Shown here: in pieces, positions 1-8,123 of the stretch
Position numbering within the stretch: the stretch's first letter is position 1
Layout of the letters: every line of letters begins with the position of its first letter
Assembly: GCF_001591145.1 (NCBI RefSeq)
Contig: NZ_BCUF01000044.1
Span: 1 to 50,278, forward strand
Source of the DNA: Vibrio harveyi NBRC 15634 = ATCC 14126 = KCTC 12724
GTDB lineage: Bacteria; Pseudomonadota; Gammaproteobacteria; Enterobacterales; Vibrionaceae
Reading direction: 5' to 3'
DNA: 50,278 nt
Program-made: the position numbers and the translations under genes
The notes under the pieces: model-generated
What the model was told of the DNA's origin: nothing
Databases searched by the model: none
The model's input: only the letters and a program-made list of their open reading frames with translations

Positions 1-11
1 TCAACAGACCC
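1..11 (-). repeat. Probable insertion-sequence terminal end (left window edge)
   Basis: Read on the minus strand the first bases are GGGTCTGTTGA, directly after TTA of the methyltransferase gene. The right edge of the window reads TAGGGTCTGTTAAT on the plus strand. The shared 11-mer TAGGGTCTGTT, pointing outward at both extremes, is what two ends of one IS family would give at a contig break. The flanking TA may belong to the target. The IS family cannot be named from this little sequence. Confidence 0.55.
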
Positions 12-377
12 TAATGCTTTGTTGATTTTTTGCCAGACCTTGGCGAAGTGTTCGCTAGGGCAAAAGAACAAACTAGCGCTGGCGATAAATAAACTGCAAG
101 CAGGATACGTAAAATCACTAAAACAAGAATGGGATATGGAATAGTGAGGGTTGCCTTCAAAGCGAGTTAAGCAGGTTTCGACGGCGTCTTGATGCGCATC
201 GAAAGCATGAACGGTGTAGCCTCGACTAAGAAGATACTGAGAGTCTCTTCCAGTTCCACATCCCGCATCTATAGCGGTTTTATTATCGAGAGTAAGTAAA
301 TTCGCTGCGCGCTCGACGTTGGGACGGTGCGGCTGCTGCGCGACCTTTTGATAATATTCGTTCCATTTTACTGACAT
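1..377 (-). CDS. SAM-dependent methyltransferase, 3' end missing
   Basis: This is a class I SAM-dependent methyltransferase fragment of about 125 residues. It starts MSVKWNEYYQKVAQQPHRPN and carries the SAM-binding motif I (DAGCGTGRD) near residue 40, followed by the acidic end of beta-2 (VHAFDAH). The final readable stretch, VWQKINKAL, is where the family continues with a K/R-P-G-G turn. Instead the sequence turns into GGGTCTGTTGA, which matches the right-hand window edge in inverted form, so the gene appears interrupted by an insertion sequence rather than merely cut by the window. The methyl acceptor is unknown. The neighbouring phospholipase gene is on the same strand 124 bp upstream. Without its C-terminal half the protein is probably non-functional in this strain, if the insertion reading is right. 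Confidence 0.75.
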   Translation of the reverse strand, partial: MSVKWNEYYQKVAQQPHRPNVERAANLLTLDNKTAIDAGCGTGRDSQYLLSRGYTVHAFDAHQDAVETCLTRFEGNPHYSISHSCFSDFTYPACSLFIASASLFFCPSEHFAKVWQKINKALGSV

Positions 378-501
378 CGTGATTCCTTTCTCACTCTTCT
401 ATTTTTGTCGTATTACGTTTCAATAGAACACGACTCCCTTATGTTCTGAGCGGTGGGCTATTCTCTCTGGTTTCTGGTGTTTAGCAGGCGCGTAACGAGA
501 G

Positions 502-2019
502 TTATAGCTGATCTTCAATTGGAAGTATGCCCGAGAACCAAGCGCCCATTTTTCTCCATACACTGGCTTCTGGCTCAGAATCGAATTCTTCACCAGTCTC
601 CATATCAACCCACGCTATGTCGCCATCTTTGATTACGATTTTATAGGCATTTTCTCTGAGCTGTTTGGGCAACTGCGCTAAGGATTTTTGCACGTATTCA
701 GGTTGTTCGATGACGACTGCCATTTCGGTATTGAGTTCAGCGGAACGTGGATCCCAATTCATGGAACCAACAAACAGAGTTTTACCATCGATCATCATGG
801 CTTTGGCATGCAAACTTGCTCTGCTACTGCCCGTGAGACTCCATTTACTTTTGATTTTTGCGCTGGCTTTCACTTCCCAAAGCTTGATCCCAGCTTTAAC
901 CAAGTCTTCTCGGTATTTCGCATACCAACCATGAACGGCAAACACATCGTTCGATGCCAAGCTGTTTGTGACTATTGTGATGTCGATACCTCGCTTTGCC
1001 GCGTCCGTCAGTGCTTTTGTCCCAGATTTTGTTGGCACAAAGTACGGGGATATCAGTACAAAAGAGTTATCTACGTTTGCTAACAGTTCACTGAGGTTGG
1101 CAACAAGTTGGCTTTCTTGAGTTGCAATCTTATCGGGCAAGTCGAACCAAACTTCACCTTGTCCCCAGTATAAATTCAACTTGCCCTGTTGCAGTTCTTC
1201 GTAAAGATCGAGTTCTTTAAAATTATAGGGACCAGTAGAGAACTTTTCTTCTAATTTCAAGCTCTTAACTTGAGTTTGAATGGCATCATCGGCAACTCTT
1301 TCTGATTCAGGCACAATCCATTCCATTGGAATCGCATACAAGCTGTTCCAGTAAAGGTCGAATTGATCCGCGGTTTGTGTCACAGCCTCGCCATAAAGCA
1401 TGACATCGAAATCGCCGAATTCGACATTAGATTCAAAAGAGAAGTATTCATTACCAATGTTTCTGCCACCAACAATCGCGGAGACACTATCTGATATTAG
1501 TGACTTGTTGTGCATACGACGATTAAGGCGGTCAAAGTCACTCGCAAGAGCAAATACGCGCGCGTCTCGGTATTGATGAGGATTGAACAAACGAATTTCG
1601 ATGTTAGGGTGAGCATTCAGTTGCGCCATACCTTCATCATTGCGTTTTTGCATGTCATCCAGCAATAGGCGAACACGTACACCGCGTTGAGCGGCTTCAT
1701 ACAATCGCCATGTCATCAGTTGGCTAGTTTCGTCGCTACGGTAAATGTAGTACTGCAAATCCAAACTTTTCTCGGCGGATTCAATCAGAGCTATTCGAGC
1801 AAGAAGTGCGTCATTGCCTTGGTTTAGTGGATAAAAACCGGTATCAGAGTCTGGATCTTTGTCGTAGCTTTCAAAAAAATCAGCCAAAGCAGAATCATTT
1901 TGATAGCCAAATTGAAAGCTGGTGGATTTCTCACTTGGATCTCTGGGTTGAATGGATGAACACGCTGAGACCAGTAAGAGCATAGAGCCCAAGAGGGCTT
2001 TTGAGAGAGAACGTCGCAA
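502..2019 (-). CDS. Phospholipase D-family lipoprotein (cardiolipin-synthase-like)
   Basis: The 505-residue protein has a lipoprotein signal (LLLVSAC, lipidated Cys about residue 20) and two HKD motifs: HNKSLISD at about 170-177 with GGRNIGNEY after it, and HAKAMMID at about 404-411 followed by VGSMNWDPRS. Two HKD motifs form one active site in the phospholipase D superfamily, which transfers or hydrolyses phosphatidyl groups. The closest functional type I can suggest is the ClsC/YmdC group of cardiolipin synthases, but the lipobox suggests an envelope-facing protein, so the substrate is open. The gene stands alone, with a 580 bp spacer separating its start from the divergent RND operon. The first Met is followed directly by a typical positively charged signal (MRRSLSK), which supports this start. 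Confidence 0.85.
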   Translation of the reverse strand: MRRSLSKALLGSMLLLVSACSSIQPRDPSEKSTSFQFGYQNDSALADFFESYDKDPDSDTGFYPLNQGNDALLARIALIESAEKSLDLQYYIYRSDETSQLMTWRLYEAAQRGVRVRLLLDDMQKRNDEGMAQLNAHPNIEIRLFNPHQYRDARVFALASDFDRLNRRMHNKSLISDSVSAIVGGRNIGNEYFSFESNVEFGDFDVMLYGEAVTQTADQFDLYWNSLYAIPMEWIVPESERVADDAIQTQVKSLKLEEKFSTGPYNFKELDLYEELQQGKLNLYWGQGEVWFDLPDKIATQESQLVANLSELLANVDNSFVLISPYFVPTKSGTKALTDAAKRGIDITIVTNSLASNDVFAVHGWYAKYREDLVKAGIKLWEVKASAKIKSKWSLTGSSRASLHAKAMMIDGKTLFVGSMNWDPRSAELNTEMAVVIEQPEYVQKSLAQLPKQLRENAYKIVIKDGDIAWVDMETGEEFDSEPEASVWRKMGAWFSGILPIEDQL

Positions 2020-2233
2020 TGCACACTTCCTTGTTTATCATAACCTTTTGATTATATATCAAGCGTTGGTAACTGGTAATGCGAGCGGGTTAGGTTAAGT
2101 CGCAGTTTTCACATTCAAGGCAAAGAGCGCGAAACCACATTTAATGCATGAAAATGGAATATTATTCAGGCGGACAATATCATGTTTTTAACTTATGTTT
2201 TGTTGGTAAATGGTTAATATCACTAATATCTGG

Positions 2234-2252
2234 TGGTAATTACCAACACTGA
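2234..2252. promoter_or_regulatory. Candidate enhancer-binding-protein site
   Basis: The stretch TGGTAATTACCAACACTGA contains a 12-base perfect palindrome and lies about 82-100 bp upstream of the predicted sigma54 start. A similar block, GGTTAATTTAACACTGA, sits at 7053-7069 upstream of the second sigma54 promoter. This is the usual distance for an activator of sigma54-RNA polymerase. Which activator is unknown. Confidence 0.35.
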
Positions 2253-2277
2253 ACTACAAAAAATAGCTAGATTAATT

Positions 2278-2290
2278 TAACTTATTGATA
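2278..2290 (-). promoter_or_regulatory. IHF binding site
   Basis: TAACTTATTGATA matches the reverse of the IHF consensus (YAANNNNTTGATW) at every fixed position. It ends 19 bases before the GG of the -24 element, the position expected for DNA bending between an enhancer site and a sigma54 promoter. An identical arrangement recurs at 7119-7131. Confidence 0.6.
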
Positions 2291-2307
2291 TTTAAAAAGT
2301 AAACGAT

Positions 2308-2322
2308 TGGCACACCTATTGC
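2308..2322 (+). promoter_or_regulatory. Sigma54 (RpoN) promoter of the RND operon
   Basis: TTGGCACACCTATTGCG matches the sigma54 consensus YTGGCACGNNNNTTGCW at all but one or two positions, with GG and GC exactly 12 bases apart. The predicted start is near 2334. It points at the adaptor/permease operon that begins at 2602. Confidence 0.7.
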
Positions 2323-2601
2323 GTATAAACGGTGAGTGTGAGAGGCCGTAACTTGCGAAAGTGGTTAAGTTTTTGTTAATTTTATTAACTTGCCATGGAT
2401 AGTTCTTTTGTGATCGATAGTCACAAAAACAGCGGAAGCACGGCTCTTTTATAAAGTTGTCTATTTCAGATGCAAATATCTCACTGTTTGTCCGCGGGGA
2501 GTGTAAGGTCCAGTTACAAAATCTCGGATTTTTAACGTGGTCTTAAGGCGAATGCCTGATGGGGATGAATAGGAGAATACAAAAATAAAAAAGGATTTTT
2601 G

Positions 2602-3759
2602 ATGTTAGCAAAACCAGTATTACGTTGGCTTTTACCCTTCGTCGTGATGGGGGGGGCTTATGCGGGCTATGCCGCTATCGCTGCGACCGCACCAGAAAAA
2701 GAGTCAACCAAAGACACCGTTACTGAACCTACAGTACAAACTTCTTCACTTTTTCCAACCGATCATAAAGTCGTAATCACCAGTCATGGTGAGATGGTCC
2801 CTTTTGAGAAAACCCACCTCGCTGCACAAGTCAGCGGTGAGGTCGTGAGTTGGCATCCAAACTTTGTCACTGGTGGCATCGTTAAACGTGGTGAAGTGCT
2901 ATTCACGATTGAAAGTGATAATTACGAAGCGGCAGTACTCCAAGCTGAAGCCGGTTTAGCAAGCGCTCGTGCAGCTCTAATTGAAGAGCAAGCAAAAGCT
3001 GAGGTAGCGAAACGTCAAGCGAAGAAGTTAAGCGATAAACAAATTACAGACCTCTATTTACGCAAACCACAGGTGTTAAGTGCTCAAGCGCAAGTGAAGT
3101 CAGCGCAAGCAGCCCTGAAACGAGCAAAGCGTGACCTAGAAAACTGCAAAGTGGTAGCACCTTACGATGCTCTCGTTGTTGAACGCGACATCGGTGTCGG
3201 TCAATTTGTTTCTTCTGGTTCTCGCGTGGCTACGTTAAATAACATTGAAGTGGCAGAGATCCATGTTCCGATCGCAGGCTTTGACAGTGCGTTCCTCCCT
3301 GACTCCTTAAAAGAACTGCGAGCAACGGTGACCCAACAAGGTATTCTTTCAACAACGAGAGAAGGTAAGGTCGTTCGAGATTTAGGAATGATCGACAGCG
3401 CGACACGTATGATCAACATGGTCATTCAGGTGAAAGATCCTTATGGCTTAGATAACAAGCAGCCACCGATTAAGTTTGGCTCGTATGTCGAAGTGAGTTT
3501 CACAGGTAAAGAACTAAAGCACATTTATCGCTTACCACAAGAGTTAGTGAAAAACCGAACGGTTTGGGTAGTGAATGGTGAAAATGAACTGCAACCAAGA
3601 ACAGTAAACGTGCTTCGTGCAGAAGGTGAGTTTTTGCTTGTTGGGGAAGGCTTAGAGCAATCAGACATGCTTGTTCTGACTTTGCCTGAGTACCCGCAAA
3701 AAGGCATGGCAGTCCAAGTCGCAAAAAAGAATGACGACTCCGAAACCGTCGTACAGTAA
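2602..3759 (+). CDS. RND efflux periplasmic adaptor (membrane fusion protein)
   Basis: The 385-residue protein is a membrane fusion protein of a tripartite pump. It has one N-terminal membrane anchor or signal (residues about 6-28, LRWLLPFVVMGGAYAGYAA), a lipoyl half-motif near HLAAQVSGEVVSWHPNF, a helical hairpin of about 100 residues rich in Ala, Gln, Lys and Glu, the returning lipoyl half (VVAPYDALVVERDIGVGQFV) and beta-barrel domains. I chose ATG 2602 because an AAGGA ribosome site lies 6 bases before it; a TTG directly before the ATG is unlikely to be used. The permease follows after 13 bp. There is no outer-membrane gene, so TolC or another channel is presumably borrowed. A sigma54 promoter with an IHF site lies upstream, so expression probably depends on an enhancer-binding activator. 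The substrate is unknown. Confidence 0.88.
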   Translation: MLAKPVLRWLLPFVVMGGAYAGYAAIAATAPEKESTKDTVTEPTVQTSSLFPTDHKVVITSHGEMVPFEKTHLAAQVSGEVVSWHPNFVTGGIVKRGEVLFTIESDNYEAAVLQAEAGLASARAALIEEQAKAEVAKRQAKKLSDKQITDLYLRKPQVLSAQAQVKSAQAALKRAKRDLENCKVVAPYDALVVERDIGVGQFVSSGSRVATLNNIEVAEIHVPIAGFDSAFLPDSLKELRATVTQQGILSTTREGKVVRDLGMIDSATRMINMVIQVKDPYGLDNKQPPIKFGSYVEVSFTGKELKHIYRLPQELVKNRTVWVVNGENELQPRTVNVLRAEGEFLLVGEGLEQSDMLVLTLPEYPQKGMAVQVAKKNDDSETVVQ

Positions 3760-3772
3760 GTAGGAGTCAATC

Positions 3773-6700
3773 ATGGAAGAGAATCAACAAAAAGGCATTA
3801 TTGCCTATTTTGCCAATAACTCTGTCGCTGCAAACTTAATGATGGTGTTCATCATCGTAATGGGCATCGTGAGTTTCTTATTCATTCAACGCCAAATGTT
3901 CCCGAATGTTGAGGTTAACTACATCAATATTCGTGCTGCTTATCCAGGTGCTTCTCCACAAGAAATTGAAGAGAGTATTTTGGTGAAAGTGGAAGAGTCG
4001 ATTAAAGACGTCACCGGCATCAAAAAGACGGTCGCACGCGCATCCCGAGGCAGTGCGCATGTGTCGATTGAAGTGGATGTGAACGCGGACATCAAACGTG
4101 TGTTGAACGATGTAAAGCAAAGAGTGGACACCTTATCCAATTTGCCTGCGGGCATGGAGCCGATTAACGTTTATCAAGTGGAGTGGCGACAAGAAGTTAT
4201 TGAGATGGGGTTAGTCGGGGACCGACCTCTTGAAGAGCTCAAACCTATTGCTAAACAAGTCGAAGATGAGCTTCTGCAACTACAAAACGTTATGTTAGTG
4301 GATCTCAGTGCGCCAGAGGAAGAGATTGCGATTGAAGTCGACCCACTTGTTTTGCGTAAGTATGATCTAACACTGAATGACGTGAGTAATGCGATTCGTC
4401 GCTATTCTGCTAACTTCTCCGCAGGTGAGGTGAAAACCAACGCAGGTATGATTGCGGTTCGTATTGAGAACCAGTATTACCATGGCGATGAATTTCGAAA
4501 TATCCCCGTTAAACTCGGCGCAAATGGCGCCAAGGTGTTACTGCAAGACATTGCAACCATCAAAGATGGCTTCACAGAAGAAGATCGTTACTTTGAATAT
4601 TCAGGTCAAAATGCAATTTACATGGCGGTTCAAGCCACGCGCGACCAAAACATCATTCCTGTTGCAGAGTCTGTTCGTAACTATATTGAAGCAAAGAACA
4701 AAACGTTACCTAGCGATATTCAGTTAAAAGTACTGGTTGATATGACCTATTACCTCAATGGTCGTCTCGATATGATGCTGAAAAACTTGCTTCAAGGTGC
4801 GGCGCTTGTAGCGATCATGCTGAGCGTGTTCTTGCGTTTCCGCTTGGCGATGTGGGTAATGTTAGGGCTGCCAGTGTGTTTCTTAGGCGCAGTGATGATG
4901 ATGCCCATGCTTGGTATCACTGTAAATATCGTTTCTTTATTTGCCTTTATTATGGTACTCGGTATCGTTGTCGATGACGCTATCGTGACTGGGGAAAGTG
5001 CTTATAGTGAAATCGAAGAGAAGGGCGGTGGTGTCGAAAATGTTGTCACTGGCGTTAAACGTGTTGCTACCCCAGCTACCTTTGGTGTGTTGACTACGAT
5101 TGCGGTATTTGCACCTTTCCTGCTTTCTAGTGGTATTGATAGTGCTTTCTTTTATGGCATTGCTGGTGTTGTGATCCTGTGTCTTACCTTTAGTTTGATT
5201 GAATCTAAGTTGATTCTTCCGGCTCACTTGGCGCATACGAACTTCAAACCAATCAAACCAGATGGATGGCGTGATAGCTTTAACAAGCGTTTCTTTGGTT
5301 TTGTGAATGGTCCTTACCGTAGTTTTGTTAAAGCTTGTACGCATTGGCGCTGGACTGTATTTGCCTTCTTCTGTGGCTTGCTTCTTATTAGTGCAGCCTT
5401 GGTGAGTTCTAACTATGTGCGTGTGATTCCGAATCCAAAGGTACCAACGGATTATCCTGCGATTACGATTGAAATGAATGACACGGTATCGAGTGAGCAA
5501 ACCATTAATGCGCTAAAAACCATTGAAGGTGTGATGCAAGAAATCGAAGATCAGATCATCGATGAATACGGTCAAGGTATGATTCGTGACGTGCTGTCTT
5601 ACAACCGCAGTCGTACTGAAGGTCGCATTCTTGTGCCACTTGTCGATGAAGAATTACGTCCATTTAATACCTTTGAGCTTGCGCGTCGTTGGCGTGAAGC
5701 TATGCCTGTGATTCCGGGAATGAAGAGCTTTAAGATCCGTGAGCAAAGTGCAGGCGGTGGTGATCGTGATGAGTTTGGTTACTTATTGTTTGGTTCGGAT
5801 ATTAACGAGCTGAATGAAGCTGGTCGTTACTTGATTGGTCGACTGCAGCAAGAAGAAGGTTTGTATGACGTATCTTCGTCTATCGATTCCGGTAGCAAAG
5901 AAGTTCTACTATCACTTGCTCCAGTTGCTTACGACCTTGGTTTGGATCTGACGATGATTGCAGAACAAGTTGGTGGCAGTTTCTATGGTGGTGAAGCGCA
6001 ACGCATCATTCGTGATGGTGAAGAAATCAAAGTCATGGTGCGTTACCCGCAATTGACTCGTGAAGCGTTTTCTTCTTTACGCTATGCAGTGATCACGACG
6101 CCAGCAGGGAAAAAGGTCATGCTGGGTGATGTGGTTAAGATCAACGAACAACCGGGTGTGAGTAGCATTCGACGAGAAGGTGGTTACCAAACCGTTTACG
6201 TTTATGGTTCTATTGATGAAGAGTTGGTTGAACCTCAAGAAGTTGTGAAGGTAATTGACGACAACATCTTACCGGACATGAAGCAAGCTTTCCCGAGTGT
6301 GAAAACGGAATTGGGCGGTGATATTGAAGAGCAAGCTGCGCAGCGTAACGAGCAAATCATGTTCTTCATTGCAGGCATGATCATCGTATACATCTTGCTG
6401 GCTGTGCCGTTGAAGAGCTATACCCAACCGCTGATCGTCATGTCGGTGATTCCGTTTAGCTTAACAGGTGCGATTTGGGGACACTTCTGGCTGGATATGG
6501 ACATCAGCATGATGTCGACGTTTGGTTTGATCGCGGCAGCGGGTGTGGTTATCAATGATTCCTTGGTGATGACAGATTACGTCAACCAGGTGCGTGAAAA
6601 AGGCATGAGCATCAAGCAAGCAGTCGTCGAGGCTGGGTGTGCACGTTTCCGAGCGATCACGCTGACATCGATCACGACGTTTGCTGGTGTTTTACCCATC

Positions 6701-6931
6701 ATGTTTGAAACCAGCTTGCAGGCTCGATTCGTTATCCCTATGGCAGTAGCCCTTGGTTTCGCAGTGCTGTTTGCTACTGTACTTACCTTGATTTTGGTGC
6801 CTTGTTTGTACCTGATGCTTGAAGACATTAAAAACATCTTCCGAGCAATCAAACGCTTTTTCGGGCGTGTGATGAGTAAGTTCAAGAAGCCGTCAGCGAA
6901 TACAACTGGTAGAGAAAGTATGCAAAGCTAG
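3773..6931 (+). CDS. RND efflux inner-membrane permease
   Basis: At 1052 residues this is full-length for the AcrB/HAE family of proton-driven exporters. The N-terminal transmembrane helix (NSVAANLMMVFIIVMGIVS) is followed by a periplasmic porter loop, a TM2-6 block with the proton-relay Asp pair (GIVVDDAIVTGES), a second porter loop and TM8-12. In the second half the TM10 motif reads GVVINDSLVMTD, so the Lys of AcrB (K940 in SAKNA) is absent and Asn-Asp stands there. This is shared with the permease at 8185-11286 and is a subfamily feature rather than a defect. It forms an operon with the adaptor and ends in a strong UUCG-loop terminator at 6954-6979. The substrate cannot be inferred. Confidence 0.9.
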   Translation: MEENQQKGIIAYFANNSVAANLMMVFIIVMGIVSFLFIQRQMFPNVEVNYINIRAAYPGASPQEIEESILVKVEESIKDVTGIKKTVARASRGSAHVSIEVDVNADIKRVLNDVKQRVDTLSNLPAGMEPINVYQVEWRQEVIEMGLVGDRPLEELKPIAKQVEDELLQLQNVMLVDLSAPEEEIAIEVDPLVLRKYDLTLNDVSNAIRRYSANFSAGEVKTNAGMIAVRIENQYYHGDEFRNIPVKLGANGAKVLLQDIATIKDGFTEEDRYFEYSGQNAIYMAVQATRDQNIIPVAESVRNYIEAKNKTLPSDIQLKVLVDMTYYLNGRLDMMLKNLLQGAALVAIMLSVFLRFRLAMWVMLGLPVCFLGAVMMMPMLGITVNIVSLFAFIMVLGIVVDDAIVTGESAYSEIEEKGGGVENVVTGVKRVATPATFGVLTTIAVFAPFLLSSGIDSAFFYGIAGVVILCLTFSLIESKLILPAHLAHTNFKPIKPDGWRDSFNKRFFGFVNGPYRSFVKACTHWRWTVFAFFCGLLLISAALVSSNYVRVIPNPKVPTDYPAITIEMNDTVSSEQTINALKTIEGVMQEIEDQIIDEYGQGMIRDVLSYNRSRTEGRILVPLVDEELRPFNTFELARRWREAMPVIPGMKSFKIREQSAGGGDRDEFGYLLFGSDINELNEAGRYLIGRLQQEEGLYDVSSSIDSGSKEVLLSLAPVAYDLGLDLTMIAEQVGGSFYGGEAQRIIRDGEEIKVMVRYPQLTREAFSSLRYAVITTPAGKKVMLGDVVKINEQPGVSSIRREGGYQTVYVYGSIDEELVEPQEVVKVIDDNILPDMKQAFPSVKTELGGDIEEQAAQRNEQIMFFIAGMIIVYILLAVPLKSYTQPLIVMSVIPFSLTGAIWGHFWLDMDISMMSTFGLIAAAGVVINDSLVMTDYVNQVREKGMSIKQAVVEAGCARFRAITLTSITTFAGVLPIMFETSLQARFVIPMAVALGFAVLFATVLTLILVPCLYLMLEDIKNIFRAIKRFFGRVMSKFKKPSANTTGRESMQS

Positions 6932-6953
6932 TTTCACCTAGAACGAAATTACA

Positions 6954-6979
6954 AAGCAGTCTTCGGGCTGCTTTTTTTG
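6954..6979 (+). terminator. Rho-independent terminator of the RND operon
   Basis: AAGCAGTC-TTCG-GGCTGCTT forms an 8 bp stem with a stable UUCG tetraloop and is followed by a run of T. It lies 23 bp after the permease stop codon. Confidence 0.85.
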
Positions 6980-7052
6980 TACCTTAAGCGAACTGAAATG
7001 AACTTCCTATGCTATAAATTGAGTGAATGGTTAAATATTCATAAATTTTCTT

Positions 7053-7069
7053 GGTTAATTTAACACTGA
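7053..7069. promoter_or_regulatory. Candidate enhancer-binding-protein site
   Basis: GGTTAATTTAACACTGA resembles the block at 2236-2252 (GGTAATTACCAACACTGA) and lies about 106-122 bp upstream of the predicted sigma54 start. Next to it, 7071-7088 (TGTGTGAAATTCGCCACC) has a look reminiscent of PspF target sites, but I am working from memory of that consensus. Confidence 0.3.
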
Positions 7070-7118
7070 GTGTGTGAAATTCGCCACCGAGCAGATGGTA
7101 GAAAAATGATGTTTATTT

Positions 7119-7131
7119 TAAGTTATTGATA
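7119..7131 (-). promoter_or_regulatory. IHF binding site
   Basis: TAAGTTATTGATA fits the reverse IHF consensus YAANNNNTTGATW completely. It is again 19 bases before the GG of the -24 element, exactly as at 2278-2290. Confidence 0.55.
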
Positions 7132-7148
7132 TTAAAGGTTTAAAAAGT

Positions 7149-7163
7149 TGGCATTCTATGTGC
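7149..7163 (+). promoter_or_regulatory. Sigma54-like promoter of the small secreted protein gene
   Basis: TTGGCATTCTATGTGCAA keeps TTGGCA and the TGC with GG and GC 12 bases apart, but departs from the consensus at three positions between them, so it is weaker than the copy at 2308. The predicted start is near 7175, just ahead of the ribosome site of the gene at 7213. Confidence 0.5.
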
Positions 7164-7212
7164 AATGTATAGGATGCAACCCAATGAACTGCTAATCCCT
7201 AAGGAGCTTATT

Positions 7213-7479
7213 ATGCAAAGCGTATTTCTATCTACTCTAGGTCTTATTGCTGTAATGTCATCACCAATCGCTACTGCTAACACTCTAGACAAAGATGAGT
7301 GGAGTGCAGATCTACGTCAAGAATTTACAACAATGAAGCATGAGGCAGTTGCGGACATCCAACAAATGAACATGGACGCCATTGATGAACGTGATGAGCG
7401 CATTGTTAAACACATCAAAGAACAACAAGCGCAGTTGGTAAAGATCAAGTGCCAGAAGATAGAGGCAACCAAATCTTAA
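7213..7479 (+). CDS. Small secreted protein of unknown function
   Basis: The 88-residue protein starts with a signal peptide (MQSVFLSTLGLIAVMSSPIA, probable cleavage after ATA or ANT) and continues as a highly charged, predicted helical or coiled-coil segment rich in Asp, Glu, Lys and Gln, with one Cys nine residues from the end. ATG 7213 is preceded by AAGGAG, whereas an upstream in-frame ATG at 7165 would lie inside the sigma54 promoter. I do not recognise the family. It stands alone between terminators, but its promoter has the same sigma54/IHF layout as the preceding RND operon, so the two are probably induced together, perhaps in an envelope-stress response. Confidence 0.75.
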   Translation: MQSVFLSTLGLIAVMSSPIATANTLDKDEWSADLRQEFTTMKHEAVADIQQMNMDAIDERDERIVKHIKEQQAQLVKIKCQKIEATKS

Positions 7480-7590
7480 GCTCTGACGTTAAAGATTCCG
7501 TGTTAGTCACAAGGAAGCGTGATTAACCAAAGTACATCCGATACAAGGGCGACGTGATGAATTATCGGCGTCAATCTTGTTGCTCTGTTT

Positions 7591-7621
7591 GCCAATCTAT
7601 TTAACTAGGTTGGCTTTTTTT
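7591..7621 (+). terminator. Rho-independent terminator of the small secreted protein gene
   Basis: GCCAATCTA-TTTAAC-TAGGTTGGC forms a 9-position stem (one wobble) followed by seven T residues. It lies about 110 bp after the stop codon at 7479, so the transcript has a sizeable 3' untranslated part. Confidence 0.75.
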
Positions 7622-7693
7622 GTGTTTACGAGTTAGTGAAAACGAACGATATATCTGGCGACATGATAGACAACAGTAGTGAGTTGAAATAGT

Positions 7694-7731
7694 TAGAAAG
7701 AAAAAAGCCCGCGAAGAATACCTTCGCGGGC
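7694..7731 (-). terminator. Strong minus-strand rho-independent terminator without an assigned gene
   Basis: GCCCGCGAAG and CTTCGCGGGC form a perfect 10 bp stem with a 5-base loop. On the minus strand it is followed by TTTTTTCTTTC. On the plus strand the following bases are purines, so it works for a minus-strand transcript. The nearest minus-strand gene ends at 8185 and has its own terminator, so an unannotated short transcript is implied. Confidence 0.75.
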
Positions 7732-7788
7732 GAAAAAAGGGCACCAATTTGGGTGTCTATTCATTTTGGAGATGGTCGAACGTCCATA

Positions 7789-7866
7789 TCATACTGACAA
7801 TAGGCTTGGTGAGAGGCTTACCACCAGTGCGACCAACGGGGCTAAAGTTAACATTGTTGTAATCAT
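7789..7866 (-). CDS. Possible 25-residue hydrophobic peptide
   Basis: A minus-strand ORF starts ATG ATT ACA ACA ATG and encodes a peptide dominated by Leu, Val, Ala, Ser and Pro (TLAPLVALVVSLSPSLLSV from residue 7). It lies about 60 bp ahead of the strong orphan terminator at 7694-7731. There is no obvious ribosome site, so it may be only the leader part of a small RNA. Its Leu/Val richness recalls either branched-chain attenuator leaders or type I toxin peptides, but no biosynthetic gene follows and I recognise no family. Confidence 0.25.
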   Translation of the reverse strand: MITTMLTLAPLVALVVSLSPSLLSV

Positions 7867-8123
7867 TGTTAAAATGTTAATTCTTCAATCAATGATTTCA
7901 TTATCGTTAGTTCAAATTGTGAATGTGTTGTCTGTGTGTGTTTTTACTGTGCTAAATGTCGTTTTTGATAATAAAACTTATCATAAACACGGTACCTGTC
8001 ATTTGAATTAGTTATATAAAAGTCAACATATCGCATTCTCAATTGTTCATATTTGCACTTAATGCCTCATAATAACCTTTTAATTGTTACGTGTTTGTGT
8101 GGCTTTTAACGTTTTTCACTGAA

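Larger units (their letters stand above)
2020..2601. other. Long divergent intergenic region with sigma54 control elements
   Basis: The 582 bp between the phospholipase gene and the RND adaptor holds no convincing ORF. It carries a 12-base palindrome TGGTAATTACCA (2234-2245), an IHF consensus site (2278-2290) and a sigma54 -24/-12 promoter (2308-2322). From the predicted start near 2334 the transcript would have a leader of about 270 nt before the adaptor ATG. No clear riboswitch or terminator is visible in the leader. Confidence 0.6.

Noticed and set aside
4937..5500. 187-codon minus-strand ORF inside the first RND permease gene
   Set aside because: It is antisense to conserved transmembrane coding sequence, has a low-complexity Thr/Asn/Arg-rich translation and no ribosome site; it is a reading-frame shadow.
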